From assembly GCF_010731715.1 (NCBI RefSeq), contig NZ_AP022587.1, forward strand, positions 5,952,001 through 6,016,000: a DNA stretch of 64,000 nucleotides, written 5' to 3'. The notes under the pieces are model-generated. The model was not told where the DNA came from, made no database searches, and was given only the letters and a program-made list of their open reading frames with translations. Both the position numbers and the translations under genes were made by a program. Numbering within the stretch: position 1 is the first letter of the stretch; each line of letters starts with the position of its first letter. This DNA is from Mycobacterium stomatepiae (GTDB lineage: Bacteria > Actinomycetota > Actinomycetes > Mycobacteriales > Mycobacteriaceae). Below are positions 38,334 to 46,834 of the stretch, one piece after another.

Positions 38334-38984
38334 ATGGCGGTGCTGCGCGGCAAGAGAATCTTGTTCGACATCGACGGCACCTTGGTTGACTCAACCGCCA
38401 CCGTTGAACGGTCCTGGGGCACCTGGGCCACGGAATACGGCGTCGACTACGACGAGGTCCTCAAGGTCTGCCATGGCAGGCGAACCGAAGACACCGTCGC
38501 GCAGTTCGTCGCGCCACAGCGGCGAGCCGCAGCGACAGCGCGGCTGCTCGCTCTGCAGGAGTCCGCTGATCTCGATGGTGTGCTGGCGCTACCGGGTGCG
38601 CGCCGATTGCTCGATGCCTTGCCGCCCAGTCATTGGGCGGCGGTAACTTCCGGGCCGCGCTCCTTGATGGCTGCTCGACTAGCGGCAGCGCGGCTCCCGG
38701 CTCCCACGTTGCTGATCGGCGCGGAAGATGTATCAATCGGCAAGCCCGACCCCGAGAGTTACCTCAAGGCGGCGGCCGCACTGGGCTTCGAGGCTCAAGA
38801 GTGCCTAGTGGTGGAGGACGCGCCCGCTGGTGTTGGTGCTGGCCGGGCCGCGGGGGCGCAAGTACTGGCGGTCTCGACCACGCACCACGCGGACGAACTG
38901 GCGGATGCGGACATCGTCGTAACCGACCTCTCCTGCGTCAGCGTCGAAGTCACCGATAGTGGTGTCGCTTTGCTGGTCATCTAA
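38334..38984 (+). CDS. HAD-family phosphatase (phosphoglycolate phosphatase-like)
   Basis: 216 residues. The HAD motifs are ILFDIDGTLVDSTATVE (nucleophile Asp), VTSGPRSLMAARL (motif II Thr/Ser), GKPDPESYLKAAAALGF (Lys) and LVVEDAPAGVGAGRAAGA (acidic pair). The cap is small helical. Such proteins dephosphorylate small sugar phosphates or glycolate phosphate. ATG 38334; a longer frame upstream lacks family similarity. It is transcribed divergently from the methyltransferase and followed by a DoxX-like remnant. Confidence 0.85.
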   Translation: MAVLRGKRILFDIDGTLVDSTATVERSWGTWATEYGVDYDEVLKVCHGRRTEDTVAQFVAPQRRAAATARLLALQESADLDGVLALPGARRLLDALPPSHWAAVTSGPRSLMAARLAAARLPAPTLLIGAEDVSIGKPDPESYLKAAAALGFEAQECLVVEDAPAGVGAGRAAGAQVLAVSTTHHADELADADIVVTDLSCVSVEVTDSGVALLVI

Positions 38985-39042
38985 AGGTTGACAGCTCGTC
39001 GGCCGGAATGAACGGCGCGCCCGCCCCGAACGTGGAACTGAT

Positions 39043-39396
39043 ATGCCTCTTTGGGTTGTCGGCGTTGGGATGGGCCTGGTCTTCGCCGCCTCCGGCGCGA
39101 TAAAGTTGGTCGTCCCGAAAAAGCGCCTGGCACTCCGGGGTTCGAGTTGGGTCGACGACTTTAGTTCGGGCACAGTGATATTCGTGGGATTAACAGAGAT
39201 TGCTGGCGGCCTGGCAATGCTCTGACCCGCGGTAGTCGACATTTCGCCCGTGTTGGCGGTAGCGGTTGGGACAACGGGCTTGATAATCGTAATGCTAGGT
39301 GCGGCAGTGGTACACGCGCGTCGACGCGAACCGGGAATGATCATGCTGAACTTGGCGCTGCTGGCTTTAGCGGCGTTAGCGATCTGGGACCGTTGA
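39043..39396 (+). pseudogene. DoxX-like small membrane protein with in-frame TGA
   Basis: ATG 39043 starts MPLWVVGVGMGLVFAASGAI and continues to VGLTEIAGGLAML, where a TGA (39223-39225) intervenes. The same frame then reads VDISPVLAVAVGTTGLIIVM and ends LALLALAALAIWDR at 39394-39396. In total 117 residues and four hydrophobic segments match the DoxX-like family. A single nonsense change splits it. Confidence 0.7.
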
Positions 39397-39900
39397 CGCC
39401 AGGGAGCTGCCCGGCGATGCTGCTTCCTGACCCGGCGCAGAGCAATGGCAGCAGAATGGCGCTCACCAGTCGCGTCACCGCGGTGACGTTGATGTCCATT
39501 TGGGAGCCTGCAGGTCTCAGGCCCCCCTCAAGGCCCGGACGCGCTATTCGTCATCGAGTGCCCGCCCACAAACGACGGATGACGCCGCATCGCCTCGCCA
39601 CGCTCACGGGCGCGATGTTGAGCCGCAACCCAAGCTGGATGTGACTGAAGGACAACGACTTTAGCCTCGGAAACAGCTATCACCAAGCCTCCCGCATCGC
39701 CAAAATGGCCGATTTCCCACGCTTATCTCAACAGCTCGCCGAGCTCACCGATAGGGACGGAAGTCCTCTAACGCCGAGGGCCTCGGGCCGAAGGGGCTTC
39801 TGACCCTATCCCTCCCATCTCGCGCATGTCATCTTAATGTAACCGCGTGACACATATACATTGCGCGTTGCCGACAACCGCAGATAACTGGGAGAGTTCC
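39397..39900. other. Region without intact gene
   Basis: The minus strand at ~39400-39510 reads like a piece of a short-chain dehydrogenase (QMDINVTAVTRLVSAILLPL), and the plus strand at ~39655-39780 gives DNDFSLGNSYHQASRIAKMA. Neither has a start or full domain. Remnants at best. The promoter of desA must be in the last ~80 bp. Confidence 0.35.
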
Positions 39901-40917
39901 GTGTCGAAGGATCTGACTAACTTGCAGCTACTCCGCGAACTTGAGCCGGTAGTTGAACGCCTGCTCAACCGCCACCTCTCGATGTTCAAAGAGTGGCACC
40001 CGCACGATTACGTCCCCTGGTCGGATGGCAGAAACTTTTATGCGCTGGATGGCCAAGATTGGGAGCCGGGGCAGACCCGGCTCCCCGACGTCGCGCAGGT
40101 GGCGATGGTCCAAAATCTGCTGACCGAGGATAATTTGCCGTCGTATCACCGTGAGATCGCGATGAACTTCAGCATGGACGGCCCGTGGGGGCAGTGGGTG
40201 AATCGGTGGACAGCGGAAGAGGCCAGGCACAGCACGGCGCTGCGCGACTACCTGGTGGTCACCCGCTCCGTCGACCCGGTGGAGCTAGAAAAGCTTCGCG
40301 TTGAGCAAATGACTCGCGGCTTCAGCCCTGGCCAGAATCACCAGGGTAATATGTTTGCTGAGAGTTTGTTTGACTCGGTTATGTATGTGTCATTTCAGGA
40401 GTTGGCCACCCGCGTCTCGCACCGCAACACCGGCAAGGTCAGTCGCGACACCATCGCAGAGCAGTTGATGGCCAGGGTGTCGCACGACGAGAGCCTGCAC
40501 ATGATCTTTTATCGGGATGTCAGCGCAGCAGGTTTGGACATCGCGCCCAATCAAGCGATGAAATCGGTGCACCGAATCCTGCGCAATTTCAAGATGCCAG
40601 GGTTCACGGTGCCCGAGTTTCGGCGCAAGGCGGTCATCATCGCCGTGGGCGGCGTCTACGACCCCCGCATCCATCTCAACGAGGTGGTCATGCCAGTGCT
40701 CAAGAAGTGGCGCATCTTCGAACGTGAAGACTTTAGTGGCGAGGCCGCACGGATGCGCGACGATCTTGCACTACTGGTCAAGGAACTCGAGGAAGCCTCC
40801 GACAAGTTCGACGAATCCAAGCAGCGCTACCTAGAACGCGAGGCTCGCAAGACGGAGAAGATCACCGCCAGCAAAGTGCTTCAAACGAAAGGGACGCTGA
40901 CGCAAAGCAGGCGCTGA
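39901..40917 (+). CDS. Acyl-ACP desaturase (DesA family), intact
   Basis: 338 residues from GTG 39901 (MSKDLTNLQLLRELEPVVER). A ferritin-like diiron enzyme of the plant-type soluble acyl-ACP desaturase family, which in mycobacteria introduces double bonds in mycolic acid precursors. The iron-ligand motifs are EEARHSTALRDYL (the family has EENRH) and DESLHMIFY (DExxH). The N-terminal part contains MFKEWHPHDYVPWSDGRNF and MNFSMDGPWGQWVNRWTAEE. Length is normal for DesA1/DesA2. A deleted paralog lies at 2713. Start choice: an in-frame GTG at 39847 exists, but the paralog begins at the same place as 39901. Confidence 0.9.
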   Translation: MSKDLTNLQLLRELEPVVERLLNRHLSMFKEWHPHDYVPWSDGRNFYALDGQDWEPGQTRLPDVAQVAMVQNLLTEDNLPSYHREIAMNFSMDGPWGQWVNRWTAEEARHSTALRDYLVVTRSVDPVELEKLRVEQMTRGFSPGQNHQGNMFAESLFDSVMYVSFQELATRVSHRNTGKVSRDTIAEQLMARVSHDESLHMIFYRDVSAAGLDIAPNQAMKSVHRILRNFKMPGFTVPEFRRKAVIIAVGGVYDPRIHLNEVVMPVLKKWRIFEREDFSGEAARMRDDLALLVKELEEASDKFDESKQRYLEREARKTEKITASKVLQTKGTLTQSRR

Positions 40918-40925
40918 GGGTCTGG

Positions 40926-41140
40926 ATGTCGCCTGGGACAAGTCGCGGCGTGGATCGGCATCATCGCAGGTGTCGTGTTCATCGTCGCGGTGATCTTCTT
41001 CTCCGGGGTCTTCCTGGCCCGGTCGAGCCGACGGCTACTACTGGTGGGGTCAGGGTCACAACGGCGGACACGTCGGCAGCTGCCCAATGGTGACATCGGG
41101 GGACATGATGGGGCCCGGCGGACACATGGGCCCACGATGA
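40926..41140 (+). pseudogene. Small membrane protein remnant
   Basis: One frame reads QVAAWIGIIAGVVFIVAVIF, then FSGVFLA, a single membrane helix. After a shift near 41020 another frame goes on DGYYWWGQGHNGGHVGSCPM and SGDMMGPGGHMGP. This resembles small mycobacterial membrane proteins with a Gly/His-rich tail. No intact frame spans both parts. Confidence 0.4.
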
Positions 41141-41357
41141 ACGTCCAGGACGACACCGGTCTCGCCGTGCCCGCTAGCGACAGACCGTCAGCTGGCTTGT
41201 GGTCACCCGATCGACGGACCGCGTGGGTGCCAAACGTGGAGCACGGAAACGCGCCGACTATCGACACTCAAGTGTGTGACTTTTGGCCGTATTGGCCGAC
41301 CACACTGGGCAATTAGCGTAGTTGGCGTCAGCGAAAACTATCGTGAAAGGATTTGGC

Positions 41358-41648
41358 ATGACCCCTAATGCTCAGCCGAAGACTGTTGTATCGCAACACA
41401 CCGATCTGGTCGACGATTTGCGCGAATCGGCCAAGGCCGGACAGCATGTCGCAGGCGAGGCGTTGCGCAAGTTCCGCGAGACGGTCGACGAGGCACTTCC
41501 CGAGGCTATTCAACCGCTGCGCGCGAAGCTCGTCGACGCCGCGATCGAACTTGCCGACAAGCTCGCCACCGCACAGTATGCGTTCAACCGCAGCCTCATC
41601 CGAAGTGCGGACCGCGTATTGAGCCAATCGGAAGACGAACAGCGGTAG
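41358..41648 (+). CDS. Small helical protein, function unknown
   Basis: 96 residues, highly charged and helical: VSQHTDLVDDLRESAKAGQH, EALRKFRETVDEALPEAIQP and ADKLATAQYAFNRSLIRSAD. No signal peptide and no catalytic motif. The pattern of amphipathic helices resembles small mycobacterial proteins near desaturase or cell-envelope genes, but I do not recognise a family. Start ATG 41358 with AAAGG seven bases ahead. A hairpin follows at 41665. Confidence 0.7.
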   Translation: MTPNAQPKTVVSQHTDLVDDLRESAKAGQHVAGEALRKFRETVDEALPEAIQPLRAKLVDAAIELADKLATAQYAFNRSLIRSADRVLSQSEDEQR

Positions 41649-41664
41649 AGACATTTATCCGAGC

Positions 41665-41698
41665 AGCCGGCCGGCGATCCCAGATAGGCTGGCCGGCT
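41665..41698 (+). terminator. Hairpin after the small helical protein gene
   Basis: AGCCGGCC pairs with GGCCGGCT (8 bp, extended by partial pairing) around an 18-nt loop, 17 bp after the stop. A likely terminator. Confidence 0.55.
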
Positions 41699-41800
41699 TA
41701 CGATTTCGATGACTGACAACACTCCACACTCATGCGGGTCGGCCGCTAGGGCGGCCCAAAATCCGCAGCGGCGCAACCGACTTGCCGATGGACTTCGCCG

Positions 41801-42785
41801 ATGACTGCCGGAGTCCTCCGCAAGCAAATCCTCGCCGTCATTCCGGCCGAAGCCGGGGGGCGCGCCGTTGGTGAACAACTGGCCAGTTTGTTCGGCGCCG
41901 GATTCTCGGTTGCGGTAGTGGAAACCGCCGATGAGGACACGGCGGCACTGAGCCAAGCTAATGTCATCTTGACCGGCCTCGGCCGCGTCACAGCTGAACA
42001 CATCGCCGCGGCTCACGATTTGGAGTTAATCCAATGCGCAAGTCACGGATTCGATTACGTAGACCTCGCGGCCGCCCGTGAACGGGGGATCGTCGTATGC
42101 AACATAGGGTCAAGCGACGCCGAGCTACAGGACGTCGCTGAACAGACGTTCGCCTTGATGTTGGCTCTTGCCAAGCAGCTGATTCCGGCGCACATCGCCT
42201 TAACGGCGGGGGACTGGGCCCTCCCCCAGGCTGCAGCACTCCATCACCGAACTGCACGGCAAAACCTTGGGAATCATCGGGCTCGGCCGCATCGGCCAGC
42301 AAGTCGCGCGGCGTGGGGTGGCTTTCGATATGGACATCGTCTATACCGACCCGTCGGACGACTTGACCGGGATCGCCGACGGCCTCGGCGCCCGGCGTGT
42401 CGTTCTCGACGAGTTGCTGCACACCAGCGACTACATCGTCGTGCTTGCACCGCTCACAGACGCGACGCGGCACCTGATCGATGCCCGGCGCTTGGCGCTC
42501 ATCAAACCCACGGCGTTCATCGTCAACACGGCCAGGGGCGCAATCATAGATCAGGAAGCCCTCGCCGACGCCCTGGAGGCTGGCCGCATCGCGGGCGCCG
42601 GCATAGATGTATTCGACCCAGAACCACCGACCGCCGCACTACGGATCCTGCAGGCCCCCAATGTTGTTCTGTCCCCACATGTGGGCGGTGTAACGCGTGA
42701 AACGCTAATACGCATCGCCATGGCCGCCGCGTCCAACGTTCGCCGATTCCTCGATGGCCAACCCCTAGCCGACGTGGTGTCTTGA
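41801..42785 (+). CDS. D-2-hydroxyacid dehydrogenase (single frameshift)
   Basis: About 327 residues when joined. The N-terminal substrate domain is MTAGVLRKQILAVIPAEAGG to LALAKQLIPAHIALTAGDWA. Near 42225, in CCCTCCCCCAGG, the frame shifts by one; then TLGIIGLGRIGQQVARRGVA (NAD site), FIVNTARGAIIDQEALADAL (catalytic Arg), DVFDPEPPTAALRI (Glu) and LSPHVGGVTRETL (His) follow. All family residues are present; the shift is in a C run. Relatives are phosphoglycerate or glyoxylate-type dehydrogenases; the substrate is unknown. It converges with the histidine kinase. Confidence 0.82.
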
Positions 42786-42841
42786 ATGCGCCGAACACAA
42801 TTCGTCACCGCGTCAACTCTCGATGCACCACCCTCGGACGG

Positions 42842-44110
42842 TCAGGCGGCGGTGAGATGACGTGCGGTCCCTAATGGTATGGAGATGGCGAGTTCGGTTC
42901 CGGGGGAGGTCGAGCGCACGTCGAACTGGCCGCCGCACGCGAGTACCCTCGCGCGCATCGAGGTCATTCCGATATGACCTTCGTCAGCCTTTCGTGCGAT
43001 TGCCGCCGCCGAGATGCCCACTCCGTCATCGGCAACACGCAACGAGGCCACCCCGTCGCAATATTGTAAATCGATCCAAATAGTCCGTGCACGAGCATGT
43101 TTGATGACGTTCGTCGACGCCTCACGCACGGCGTTGTCCAGCACGTCATCGGACTCGGTGCGCAGACCATCGGGCCAACCGGTCGCGTCAAACACGACGG
43201 AAAGCCCCGCGCGGGAACCAAGGCGTTCGGCGAGGGCGGAGACCGCCGACTTCAAGCCGAGCCGCACCAGCACGTCTGGATGTAGTTCACGGACCACGTC
43301 GCGCAGCAGCCCCGAACACTCGGCGAGCGCCGACTCCACCCGGTCGACGGCATCGGCTGAGCCGTCGCGCACATCCTCGATGTCTTGACGTGCAACCAAG
43401 ATGTACTGAAGGGCGCCGTCGTGCAGCCGCTCCGAAATTACTTGCCGCTCACGCCGTTCCACGCCCAGCAGTTCCTCCAATAGCTCGCTTCGCTGCCGGG
43501 CCAAGTCGGCGATCATCTCTATCCTGGACCGCTGGATAAATGACAGCACAACGGATCCGCCGGCCAGTGCGGCCAAGACGAACGAACTCAACAGGATCGA
43601 TGCCCAGGGCTCCTGGTTGGCCGACCTGGTGATCCAGCAGGTGAGAACGAATACGGAGACGGTCGGGATCGCCACCGCCGCACTGATCTTGGGATCCAGC
43701 TGCGCGCCCGCGATCAGTGGAATCAGGAAGAAGCCGTTCCTCATCACGTCTGATGTCCAGTCCTGCGGGGACGTCACGCCGGCGAGTACCGACAGGACGG
43801 AAACCATCGCGACGTCGGCGGTCAGAGCGAGCAGTGGCACCAGCGTCCTGGTGGACGTCGTCGTGGATGCCCCACGTCGCAGCGCCCACGCACTCCAGCA
43901 CCCGAGGCCGACCGCGTACACCAGCGGGATGCTCACGCAGACCCACTCGTAGTGGTCCGGCGGCTCCAACCACAACGTCGCAATGACCAAGACGATCAGT
44001 ACCGCACGCAATCCAAACTGCAGCAGAGTGCCGAGCCACAGCGTCCGCCCGACGTCCGGTACAACCTGGTGCGCTTGCAGTTCGGCCCCACGCTGACGAT
44101 CTGTAGACAT
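42842..44110 (-). CDS. Orphan NarL-type sensor histidine kinase
   Basis: 422 residues from ATG 44110, six bases after AGGAG. About five to six membrane segments (~25-190), then a short coiled coil and a HisKA_3 domain: ERRERQVISERLHDGALQYI with phospho-acceptor His230. The ATPase domain contains DNAVREASTNVIKHARARTI (N box) and SLRVADDGVGISAAAI (G box). It should sense a membrane or extracellular signal and phosphorylate a NarL/LuxR response regulator; no such regulator lies within the window on either side. Confidence 0.88.
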   Translation of the reverse strand: MSTDRQRGAELQAHQVVPDVGRTLWLGTLLQFGLRAVLIVLVIATLWLEPPDHYEWVCVSIPLVYAVGLGCWSAWALRRGASTTTSTRTLVPLLALTADVAMVSVLSVLAGVTSPQDWTSDVMRNGFFLIPLIAGAQLDPKISAAVAIPTVSVFVLTCWITRSANQEPWASILLSSFVLAALAGGSVVLSFIQRSRIEMIADLARQRSELLEELLGVERRERQVISERLHDGALQYILVARQDIEDVRDGSADAVDRVESALAECSGLLRDVVRELHPDVLVRLGLKSAVSALAERLGSRAGLSVVFDATGWPDGLRTESDDVLDNAVREASTNVIKHARARTIWIDLQYCDGVASLRVADDGVGISAAAIARKADEGHIGMTSMRARVLACGGQFDVRSTSPGTELAISIPLGTARHLTAA

Positions 44111-44412
44111 CGGCGGCTCCTGTCGTGTCGCGGTGGCGAAATCATAACCGTCGATTACCGGCAGGAATGGGTGTGCGGTGTAGCCGCGGCAAACGGACTC
44201 GACGTCGCCAGGAGGACGGGTGGCTCGGCGCGGCTGGGCTGTGACCGGGATTTTCACAATTTCGGCGTGCACTACCCGTCAAACCTCTACGCTGCCGACC
44301 AATCATGGTGGCGCCGACTCGCTGCGCGGACCTCCGCCGGCAAGCTCGCCACCGCGACTTGCGTGGGCAACACGGGACAGAGTTAGCGGCACGTTCCCGC
44401 GTCGCTGTTGGA

Positions 44413-45153
44413 CTAGGCAAGCACCGATGCCAGTTCGGACCGCGGCACCGTGATCTTGTGCGGTCCGCCGTTGTCCGACACCACTTGGTCTTGGCCGAAG
44501 AAAAAGATCACCGCGTCATTCGTGATCGCGAAGTTCTGGTACGTCGTTTGATCGAGATCAGCGGCTGGCGCATCGAATTCGCGCTCGACGATCGGGTTGA
44601 GGATCTCCAGCGGCTTTGTCCCAGGCTTGAACAGCGTGTCGAACGTGATCGGAGCGCGCTTACCGAGGTCAAAGTTGAACGCCTGGAACGTGGTGTTTGG
44701 ATGGCCCTCATGGGCCAGGCCTGTGTCGTTGTCGATTTTCAACACGACGCTTCGGGTGCCTGACTCCGGCGGTCCCGAACGGAAAGCCTTGGCGGTGACG
44801 TTGTATTCGTATGGCCGATCACGGCCGCCCGACGGCCCGAACTTGGCGACCCAGTCGAGGAATGCGTCGCGGTCGCGTTTCACGAAGTCGGTGACGGCCG
44901 GCATGTCCGGGTAATCGAGAGGAAAGCTGATGTCGATCTTGTAGGCCGAAGTCGCACTATGGACGTGGCAGCTTTGGTCGGGGCCACTTGTTCCGTTGAG
45001 CTCGGTACACACCGATTGGCCTTGCACCGCAACCGATGTGGTCACCGGCGTAGGGGACGTCGAAGCGCTCTGCGGGGCGACAGGTGGTGTCCCGCATCCG
45101 GCCGCACTCGCGATCATCGCCGCCGCGACGACCCCACGAATCACGATCTTCAT
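44413..45153 (-). CDS. MPT64-like lipoprotein (DUF3298/RsiV type)
   Basis: 246 residues, signal peptide with lipobox SAAGC (Cys20). The body resembles secreted mycobacterial antigen MPT64: SCHVHSATSAYKIDISFPLD, TFQAFNFDLGKRAPITFDTL, TTYQNFAITNDAVIFFFGQD. The Cys pair (~49 and 62) may form a disulfide. Unlike MPT64 itself it carries a lipobox, so it is probably membrane-anchored. Its ATG overlaps the stop of the NHL-type gene (ATGA), so the two are translationally coupled. Confidence 0.85.
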   Translation of the reverse strand: MKIVIRGVVAAAMIASAAGCGTPPVAPQSASTSPTPVTTSVAVQGQSVCTELNGTSGPDQSCHVHSATSAYKIDISFPLDYPDMPAVTDFVKRDRDAFLDWVAKFGPSGGRDRPYEYNVTAKAFRSGPPESGTRSVVLKIDNDTGLAHEGHPNTTFQAFNFDLGKRAPITFDTLFKPGTKPLEILNPIVEREFDAPAADLDQTTYQNFAITNDAVIFFFGQDQVVSDNGGPHKITVPRSELASVLA

Positions 45154-45413
45154 GATTGGACCGCCAGCTTGAGAATGCGAAAGTGCAGGCCGTCGTTGAG
45201 ATAAACGTTGCCCTTGGAGTCGACCGCCACGCTTGATGAGTCCTTCAGGTCGTTGAATGGCAGCACGATTGGAGCGCTCGCGCCCGCATCCAACTTCAGC
45301 ACGCGGATGGTGCCGAGGTCGATGACGTACACATTGCCGCTGGGGTCCACCGCCAAATCGGTGGGCAACAACTTGAGGTCGGCGAACGGCAACAGGCGAG
45401 CAGTCTTCGTCAT
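45150..45413 (-). CDS. Short NHL beta-propeller protein (PknD sensor-like)
   Basis: 87 residues: DLAVDPSGNVYVIDLGTIRV and SVAVDSKGNVYLNDGLHFRI, two blades like those of the NHL sensor domain of PknD. A full propeller needs five or six blades, so this is a fragment or a multimer-forming mini-propeller. No signal peptide or membrane helix. The ATG at 45413 follows GCGGAGATC. It overlaps the MPT64-like gene by four bases and follows the propeller gene by 15 bp, so the three form an operon read leftward from 46687. Confidence 0.75.
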   Translation of the reverse strand: MTKTARLLPFADLKLLPTDLAVDPSGNVYVIDLGTIRVLKLDAGASAPIVLPFNDLKDSSSVAVDSKGNVYLNDGLHFRILKLAVQS

Positions 45414-45428
45414 GCTGATCTCCGCTCG

Positions 45429-46687
45429 CTATCGCTGGCCCGGGAAAGGGATGGCCCTGATGACGCCGCCGCCGTTGACCGTAGGCCCGAGCAGCACGGT
45501 CGAGGTGCCGGCCGCGGGTTGTAGTCGATCAGTGACTGGCCGCCGCCACAGCCGGCCCGGGCCTGCAGGTCGAGGTCGCCTCCGTTGACGCCGAGGACCA
45601 CGACGCTGCGGCCCTTCACGTCAGGCACGTTGACCTGTGATGTCGTGCCGTCGTCGTTGAGCTTGGCGAGATATACGACGCCACACGCGCCGGCGGCCTG
45701 CAGGAACGTCCCTGCCGGGAGCTGCCATGCGTTCAGGTCGCCGTAGTCGGGGCCATTCCCGTCATTCGGCGCGGTAAGCGCGGTCGGTGTCCCGCCGTCG
45801 ATGGGTACCAGCCACAGCTGCGACCCCTTGGAGCTGCCGCAGCGAGCGAGGGCAACCTTCGAGCCCGCGTCCCACCACCGCATCGGCGAGCAGTCCTTCT
45901 GCCCGTCGAGCGGCAGAGCCTTACCGGGAACCCCGTCATTGCCCATCAGCGCGAGGCCGGACGCCGCGCCCAGCACCAACTGGGTGCCGTCCGGGGTGGA
46001 GAGAAACCCCTGAAAGTCCTGTGCCACCGGGTAGGTCAGCTGGTGGTTGCCGTCGAGGTCGACGCGTTCCAACGACTTAGGCCTAGCGCTGTTCCACCCG
46101 TGTAGCAGGAGTGCCTTGCCGTCGGGGCGTGTGTAGCGCGGACTGGCCTCGTTGCCCTCGACGGTGAACGTCCTCTGCGCGCCGCTGCGCAGGTCGACTT
46201 CGGTGATCGCCCGGTGGCCCTTCTGGTTCGTGACGAACAGGGCACGGGTTCCGTCGCCCGACCAGTCGACCAACTCCGGGCTTGAACCCTCGCCCGGCGG
46301 CGGGAAGCTGGTGATCGGGTAGCGGCCGCCCGCGGGATCGACCAGGTACAGCGTCGTGGTGGCCGTCTGCCAGGTTGGCGAGCCGGGCGGCGGCATTTCG
46401 CCGGGGTGTAGGCCCGGAACGGGGCTCCACATCGCAAGCATCCAACCCGGACCGACCTGCGACCACGGAACGGTCTCGAGGGAGGCCTCGACGCCGTGGG
46501 CCGCCATAGCCGGCGAAGGCTCGGCATGCGCGGCGGGCGACGGGGTGATCCCCGCCGCGACCATCGCCGTTGCCGCAAGCGCGAACGTCGTCGTCTCCAT
46601 CCGTCGCCGGAACCCGGCGCGCGGACGGCCGTTGCGAGGGCCGGCGTTCCGCGGCGCGGGCTGTGCGTGACGCGGTGTCGTGATCAT
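45429..46687 (-). CDS. Secreted TolB-like beta-propeller protein (frameshift near end)
   Basis: About 420 residues. Start ATG 46687 with AAGGAG seven bases ahead; the N-terminal ~30 residues are basic, then ETTTFALAATAMVAAGITPS and AAHA look like a signal peptide. The body has propeller-like repeats: ELVDWSGDGTRALFVTNQKG, GFLSTPDGTQLVLGAASGLA, PMRWWDAGSKVALARCGSSK. As read it runs to 45410 with a basic tail; a one-base change at ~45515 gives VLLGPTVNGGGVIRAIPFPG and ends TAG at 45429, just before the next gene's ribosome-binding site, which fits better. Function unknown. Divergent from the kinase at 46835. Confidence 0.72.
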
Positions 46688-46834
46688 ATTGGTCTCCTTG
46701 AAAAGCAGGCCCGGTCAGCGGGTTTTTTGCTAGTGGGCTGGGGTGCCCGGTCACGTAGAGGCTGCGCCGCATGCCTTGCGCGTTTCTTGCGTCTTTCTTG
46801 GAGCGCGGCCCGCAGGCGGCGGCTTCGGCACTAA

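Noticed and set aside
43449..44039. A minus-strand frame within the histidine kinase gene
   Set aside because: It is another frame of the same strand as the kinase, whose motifs are complete.
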